A stretch of DNA of 34,742 bases from an uncultured Clostridia bacterium (GTDB lineage: Bacteria; Bacillota; Clostridia; Christensenellales; Aristaeellaceae), in NCBI GenBank assembly GCA_934621485.1, contig CAKTUS010000022.1, positions 1 through 34,742 on the forward strand, in the 5' to 3' direction. Under the pieces are notes generated by a model. The model saw only the letters and a list, made by a program, of their open reading frames with translations. It was not told the origin of the DNA and did no database searches. Positions 31,392 through 34,742 of the stretch are shown in pieces (the first letter of the stretch is position 1; every line of letters begins with the position of its first letter). The position numbers and the translations under genes were made by a program.

Positions 31392-31422
31392 TTGACTTGG
31401 AGCACGCTCCAGGTTGTATAAT
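31392..31422 (+). promoter_or_regulatory. MerR-family-type promoter/operator for the aldo/keto reductase
   Basis: TTGACT (31392-31397) and TATAAT (31417-31422) are separated by 19 bp, too long for an ordinary sigma-A promoter. The spacer region contains a dyad CTTGGAGC-AC-GCTCCAGG (31396-31413; one mismatch). A 19-bp spacer with a dyad between the -35 and -10 is the signature of promoters untwisted by MerR-family activators. No MerR-type gene is in the window. Confidence 0.82.
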
Positions 31423-31449
31423 AAAGAAAAAGCCAAGGAGGAAACAACG

Positions 31450-32577
31450 ATGACGGATGGAAAGAAGCTGGGCTTTGGCCTGATGCGTTTGCCGAAGCTG
31501 GACCCTAACGATGACGGCAGCATTGACTTGGAACAGACAAAGCAAATGGTGGACACTTTTTTGGCTCACGGCTTCACCTATTTTGATACTGCCTGGATGT
31601 ATTGCGCTTTCAAAAGCGAGGAGGCGGTGAAAGCGGCGTTGACGAGCCGTCATCCGCGGGATTGCTTTACCCTTGCTACGAAGCTGCATAACGGCTATAT
31701 CCACAGCCTGGAGGACCGGAACCGCGTTTTTGACGAACAGCGGCGCAAGACCGGCGCAGAGTATTTTGACTATTATCTGCTGCATGCCATCGACGAAGAA
31801 AGCTACAAAGCCTACCAGAAATACGACTGTTTTTCCTGGATTCAGGAAAAGAAACGTCAGGGTTTTGTGCGCCATATCGGCTTTTCCTTCCATGACCGTG
31901 CGGAACTGCTGGATCAGGTTTTGACAGAGCATCCCGAGATGGAGTTTGTGCAGTTGCAACTGAACTATCTGGATTGGGACAGTCTGGGCGTGCAGTCACG
32001 CAAATGCTACGAGGTTGCGGTGAAGCATAACAAGCCCGTGATTGTGATGGAGCCTGTAAAAGGCGGTACGCTGGCAAAGGTGCCTGCGGCTGTGGAGAAC
32101 CTGTTTCGGCAGGCCCACCCTGATTGGTCGATTCCTTCCTGGGCCATTCGTTTTGCCGCCAGTCTGGACAACGTGTTCATGGTGCTCTCCGGCATGAGCG
32201 ATTTGCAGCAGTTAACCGACAACATCAGCTATATGGAGCGTTTTGAACCACTGTCTGAGCAAGACCGTCAAACGGTGAAACAGGCTGTGGACATCCTTAA
32301 CCAGAGCATCGCCATTCCCTGCACCGGCTGTTCTTACTGCACAGAAGGCTGTCCCCAGAATATTCCCATTCCACGCTATTTTTCCCTGTACAATGCGGAT
32401 TTGCAGGAGTCGAAGGACAAGGGCTGGCTGCCGCAGGGAACCTATTATAACAGCCTGACCCTGAAGCATGGCAAGGCCAGCGACTGTATTGAATGTGGTC
32501 AATGCGAAGGGGTATGCCCTCAGCATTTGCCGATTATTGAGGATTTGAAAAAGGTTGCCAAGCATTTTGAGGGATAA
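31450..32577 (+). CDS. Aldo/keto reductase with C-terminal ferredoxin-type 2x[4Fe-4S] domain
   Basis: 375 residues from ATG 31450 (AAGGAGG at 31435-31441; an in-frame ATG at 31414 overlaps the promoter and is rejected). The N-terminal AKR barrel has the tetrad D46 (YFDTAWMY), Y51, K78 (LATKL) and H112 (LLHAID). The C-terminus adds two ferredoxin-type motifs: CTGCSYCTEGCP from about 291 and CIECGQCEGVCP from about 347. Such AKR-ferredoxin proteins are common in anaerobic Firmicutes and presumably reduce carbonyl compounds with NAD(P)H or iron-sulfur-fed electrons; the substrate is unknown. The MerR-type promoter just upstream suggests induction by a reactive aldehyde, thiol stress or another effector (inference from known AKR/MerR pairings). 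Confidence 0.92.
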   Translation: MTDGKKLGFGLMRLPKLDPNDDGSIDLEQTKQMVDTFLAHGFTYFDTAWMYCAFKSEEAVKAALTSRHPRDCFTLATKLHNGYIHSLEDRNRVFDEQRRKTGAEYFDYYLLHAIDEESYKAYQKYDCFSWIQEKKRQGFVRHIGFSFHDRAELLDQVLTEHPEMEFVQLQLNYLDWDSLGVQSRKCYEVAVKHNKPVIVMEPVKGGTLAKVPAAVENLFRQAHPDWSIPSWAIRFAASLDNVFMVLSGMSDLQQLTDNISYMERFEPLSEQDRQTVKQAVDILNQSIAIPCTGCSYCTEGCPQNIPIPRYFSLYNADLQESKDKGWLPQGTYYNSLTLKHGKASDCIECGQCEGVCPQHLPIIEDLKKVAKHFEG

Positions 32578-32616
32578 GAGCGCAGGGAGATGAACGGTCC
32601 GTCTGAGCCGTCCCGG

Positions 32617-32719
32617 CCTGTCAAAAAAACCCGGATGGTGTCGGAGGGCCGCAGCCCTCCGATTTTGATTCCAAAACCTGGCGGCGTGTATATCGGGTTC
32701 GGCGGCCCTGTGCAGCAAG
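32617..32719 (+). repeat. Interspersed repeat element, copy B (longest copy)
   Basis: The left part, 32617-32668, matches 34565-34616 in the same orientation (CCTGTCAA...CCC.GGATGGT.TCGGAGGGC hairpin). The right part, 32642-32719, matches the reverse complement of 16521-16597. Confidence 0.78.
32641..32666 (+). terminator. Possible terminator of the aldo/keto reductase gene, within repeat copy B
   Basis: Perfect 9-bp stem (32641-32649 / 32654-32662, loop CGCA) followed by four T residues. It lies 63 nt after the stop codon. Confidence 0.55.
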
Positions 32720-32974
32720 GCTCAGTTTGTCAAAAAGGGAGGTACAGGAGGCGCTGCCTTCCTGCCGGGGTTTTAGGGGCGGAGCCCCTAAGCTTTGTGT
32801 CACAATACTTTTCCTGCGAACCAGCAGCGAAGTTTGCGGGCGCGCTCTCCTATAAGGGCTTTCGACAGTCTGAGCCTTGCGCTCTTTGCCGCCCCGGCGA
32901 GCCGCAGGCGAGCAGGCAAAGCGGTCTCTTTCGGCAGAAAAGATCGCCGTCAGTCGAGCTTTTTGGACGGACTG

Positions 32975-32999
32975 GGGACGGCCCCTTCGGGCCGTCCCT
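32975..32999 (+). repeat. 10-bp perfect hairpin in copy B
   Basis: Arms 32975-32984 and 32989-32998 with a CTTC loop, followed by TTTGG. It could terminate read-through before the transporter promoter, but the T-run is short. Confidence 0.55.
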
Positions 33000-33065
33000 T
33001 TGGTGACTCAGGGAATGGTTTCGATATCTGGCGCTGCTTCATCAAGAAAAAAACAAAAGGAAAAC

Positions 33066-33094
33066 TTGTGTTCTTTTGGAAGCCATAGTATAAT
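33066..33094 (+). promoter_or_regulatory. Sigma-A promoter for the NSS transporter
   Basis: TTGTGT (33066-33071), a 17-bp spacer and consensus TATAAT (33089-33094), 64 nt before the start codon. Confidence 0.78.
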
Positions 33095-33158
33095 TTGACT
33101 ACTTTGGAATGGAATATTTTCCCCAAACAGGTAAAACGAAGGAAGAAGGGCTTATCCA

Positions 33159-34529
33159 ATGGAACAAAACCGCGAAAAGCTGTCCTCGCGCCTGGGCTTT
33201 ATCCTGCTGTCGGCAGGCTGCGCAATTGGACTTGGAAATGTGTACAGGTTTCCCATCATTACCGGCGCTTACGGCGGCGCTATTTTTGTGCTGATTTATA
33301 TTGCATTTCTGTTGCTGCTGGGACTGCCGGTCATGACGGCTGAACTGGCGGTGGGCCGCGCCAGCCAGCGTAGCATCGCCTCCTCCTTTGACAAGCTGGA
33401 AAAACCGGGCCAGAAGTGGCACCTGATGAAATATGCGGGAATTATTGGAAACTATCTGTTGATGATGTTCTATACCACCATTACCGGCTGGATGCTGATG
33501 TATTTCATCAAATATGCTAACGGCTCCATTCTCACGGCCAGCGGAGTAAAGGAATTGGGCGATGTGTTTGGCACCGTGATTTCCAATCCCGGCCTATCGG
33601 TTTTGGCGACCTTTGCCGTGATTCTGGTTTGCTTCGGCATTTGTTCCCTGGGACTGCAAAAAGGGGTGGAGCGCATCACCAAATGGATGATGGTGGCTCT
33701 GTTTGTTTTGATGATTGGCTTGGCCGTTTACTCCTGCACGCTGCCGGGCGCGGGGGATGGCCTGCGGTTCTACCTGGTGCCTTCGGTTCGTCACATTCAG
33801 GAGTCCGGCCTGTGGACGGTGATTTCCGCTGCCATGGGACAGTCCTTCTTCACCTTGAGCCTGGGCATCGGCTCTATTGCGATTTTCGGAAGCTACATCG
33901 GAAAGGAGCACCGGCTACTTGGGGAAGGGCGCACCATTGTGGTGCTGGATACATTCGTTGCGTTGATGTCTGGTCTGATCATCTTCCCCGCGTATTTCAC
34001 CTATAATGGAGCGCCGCTTACCGCAGGCAATGCAGGCGCAGGCTTTCTGTTTACCACCTTGTCCAGCATTTTTAACGATATGCACATGGGCCGGGTGATT
34101 GGCACACTGTTCTTCCTGTTCATGCTGTTTGCGGCGTTGTCAACCGTGATTGCCGTTTTTGAAAACATTATGTCCTTCTGGTTGGAATTGACCAAGCTGA
34201 ACCGGCGTCAGGCGGCGCTCATCAACATTGCGCTGCTGATGGTGTTGGCGCTGCCAGCCGCTTTTACCGAAAACCTGCTTTCCGGTGTAAAGATTTTTGG
34301 CAAAAGCTTTATGGATTTGGAGGATTTTATCGTATCCAACCTGCTGCTTCCCATCGGCAGCCTGGTGTATGTAGGATTTTGTACCTGGCGCTATGGCTGG
34401 GGCTGGGATCGATATTTTGCCGAGGTGAACACCGGCAAGGGACTGGCCATGCCCAAGTGGATTCGTCCCTACATGACCTATGTGCTGCCGGTAATTATCT
34501 TTGCCGTGTTAATTATGTCCGTGCTGTAA
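33159..34529 (+). CDS. Sodium-dependent transporter of the NSS (SNF/LeuT-like) family
   Basis: 456 residues, eleven or twelve hydrophobic segments, in the cytoplasmic membrane. The first segment carries the NSS signature at the unwound part of helix 1, SAGCAIGLGNVYRFP (Tyr where Trp is usual), followed by GGAIFVLIYIAFLLLLGLPVMTAELAVGR, which is typical of bacterial NSS proteins. By family knowledge it imports an amino acid or related solute with Na+; the substrate (for example hydrophobic amino acids as in MhsT or LeuT) cannot be assigned. The start at ATG 33159 has AAGGAAGAAGGG at 33139-33150. It has its own promoter and a hairpin just after the stop, so it is probably monocistronic. Confidence 0.93.
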   Translation: MEQNREKLSSRLGFILLSAGCAIGLGNVYRFPIITGAYGGAIFVLIYIAFLLLLGLPVMTAELAVGRASQRSIASSFDKLEKPGQKWHLMKYAGIIGNYLLMMFYTTITGWMLMYFIKYANGSILTASGVKELGDVFGTVISNPGLSVLATFAVILVCFGICSLGLQKGVERITKWMMVALFVLMIGLAVYSCTLPGAGDGLRFYLVPSVRHIQESGLWTVISAAMGQSFFTLSLGIGSIAIFGSYIGKEHRLLGEGRTIVVLDTFVALMSGLIIFPAYFTYNGAPLTAGNAGAGFLFTTLSSIFNDMHMGRVIGTLFFLFMLFAALSTVIAVFENIMSFWLELTKLNRRQAALINIALLMVLALPAAFTENLLSGVKIFGKSFMDLEDFIVSNLLLPIGSLVYVGFCTWRYGWGWDRYFAEVNTGKGLAMPKWIRPYMTYVLPVIIFAVLIMSVL

Positions 34530-34543
34530 AAATGCTGAAAAGA

Positions 34544-34613
34544 CTCCGGTTTTCCGGAGGCCAGCCTGTCAAGAACCCTGGATGGTATCGGAGGGCGGAA
34601 GCCCTCCGATTTT
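34544..34613 (+). terminator. Hairpin pair after the NSS transporter gene
   Basis: A first 6-bp hairpin CTCCGG-TTTT-CCGGAG (34544-34559) is followed by a 10-bp perfect stem (34587-34596 / 34601-34610, loop GGAA) running into TTTT. The second one is part of repeat copy C and is the likelier terminator. Confidence 0.6.
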
Positions 34614-34616
34614 CAT
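34565..34616 (+). repeat. Interspersed repeat element, copy C (short)
   Basis: About 52 nt matching 32617-32668 in the same orientation. The match stops after the hairpin and its TTTTCATT tail, so this copy lacks the right half. Confidence 0.75.
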
Positions 34617-34742
34617 TAGTTAGCTTTAGCAGAAAGGAACCACCAGCAGAGCTGGTGAGGAAGGAAAAAACTTCAGATACAAGAAACCTCCTTTGCTACA
34701 ATAAGGTTAGGTCTGGCAACCGAAACAAGAGCAAAGGAGGTT
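34617..34742 (+). promoter_or_regulatory. Leader of the next, off-window gene
   Basis: It contains a hairpin CACCAGC-AGA-GCTGGTG (34641-34657), a -10-like TACAAT (34697-34702) without a convincing -35, and 13-bp inverted arms (34685-34697 and 34730-34742). The right arm ends in AAAGGAGGTT, a near-perfect ribosome binding site, so a gene probably starts within ~10 nt beyond the window. Confidence 0.55.

Larger units (their letters stand above)
32578..33158 (+). repeat. Hairpin-rich mosaic intergenic repeat region (copy B) and transporter leader
   Basis: 581 nt without a gene. Hairpins in order: TCGGAGGGC/GCCCTCCGA followed by TTTT (32641-32666, may terminate the reductase transcript), TTAGGGGC/GCCCCTAA (32773-32780 / 32784-32791) and GGGACGGCCC/GGGCCGTCCC (32975-32984 / 32989-32998). 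Segments 32617-32719 and 32915-32966 recur in the intergenic regions at 16452-16597 (inverted) and, in part, at 34565-34616. The last ~100 nt are AT-richer and carry the transporter promoter. Confidence 0.75.

Noticed and set aside
29962..31959. A 665-codon open frame on the minus strand longer than the flippase gene.
   Set aside because: The part beyond 31335 is antisense to the aldo/keto reductase gene, and a good ribosome binding site marks the start at 31335.
34685..34742. Inverted arms as an invertible, phase-variable promoter.
   Set aside because: Only 32 nt lie between the arms and the -10-like site straddles an arm, which is too small for a typical invertible promoter; no recombinase gene is present.
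1..34742. CRISPR arrays, tRNA or rRNA genes, prophage or transposase genes.
   Set aside because: No regularly spaced direct repeats, no recognisable tRNA/rRNA sequence, and no integrase, transposase or phage structural protein among the frames.

Overview
The window looks like a chromosomal segment of a fairly GC-rich, probably anaerobic and spore-forming-lineage member of the Clostridia (Firmicutes). The evidence is strong AGGAGG-type ribosome binding sites, frequent TTG and GTG starts, a bifurcating-type [FeFe] hydrogenase operon, SpoIVFA/SpoIVFB-, SpoIID- and SpoVB-like genes, and a miaB - ylbF-family - mutS - mutL - miaA order that recalls Bacillus/Clostridium synteny. I cannot name a genus. 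Apart from one gene on the minus strand, everything is coded on the plus strand.

Layout. (1) 1-411 is the tail of a sugar-type ABC transporter ATPase, followed by a terminator. (2) 681-2711 is a HerA-like (DUF853) ATPase with a long low-complexity tail. (3) 3055-8046 is a five-gene hydrogenase operon: a NuoE/HydC-type subunit, an orphan histidine-kinase-type ATPase, an HndB-like ferredoxin, a NuoF/HydB-type subunit and a HydA [FeFe] hydrogenase. It ends in a double terminator. (4) 8362-10063 is a TetR regulator with an extra C-terminal domain, overlapping a GNAT-DUF2087 protein. (5) 10064-10762 is about 700 nt without a credible gene.

(6) 10763-16273 is an RNA/tRNA-processing operon: two radical-SAM-associated genes (TIGR03960 and TIGR03936 types), RNase E/G, miaB and a YlbF-family protein with a Cys/His-rich tail. 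(7) 16274-16809 is a hairpin-rich repeat region. (8) 16810-23609 holds mutS, mutL, miaA and a methionine gamma-lyase-family gene. (9) 23728-30083 holds SpoIVFA-like, SpoIVFB-like, a SpoIID-like protein with ten SH3-like repeats, and a TrmN6-type methyltransferase. (10) 29962-31335 (minus) is a SpoVB-like flippase that overlaps the methyltransferase gene tail to tail. (11) 31450-32577 is a ferredoxin-domain aldo/keto reductase behind a MerR-type promoter. (12) 32578-33158 is a second copy, inverted, of the repeat region. (13) 33159-34529 is a Na+-dependent (NSS) transporter, followed by a third, short copy of the repeat and a 13-bp inverted repeat at the window edge.

Most genes are conserved housekeeping or sporulation genes and I see no clearly new multi-gene system. 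The most interesting leads are the mosaic intergenic repeat family shared by three loci, the kinase-like ATPase inside the hydrogenase operon, the MerR-type promoter with no local regulator, the TetR/GNAT frame overlap, the terminator-like hairpin that contains the spoIVFA ribosome binding site, and the Cys-rich tail of the YlbF-family protein.
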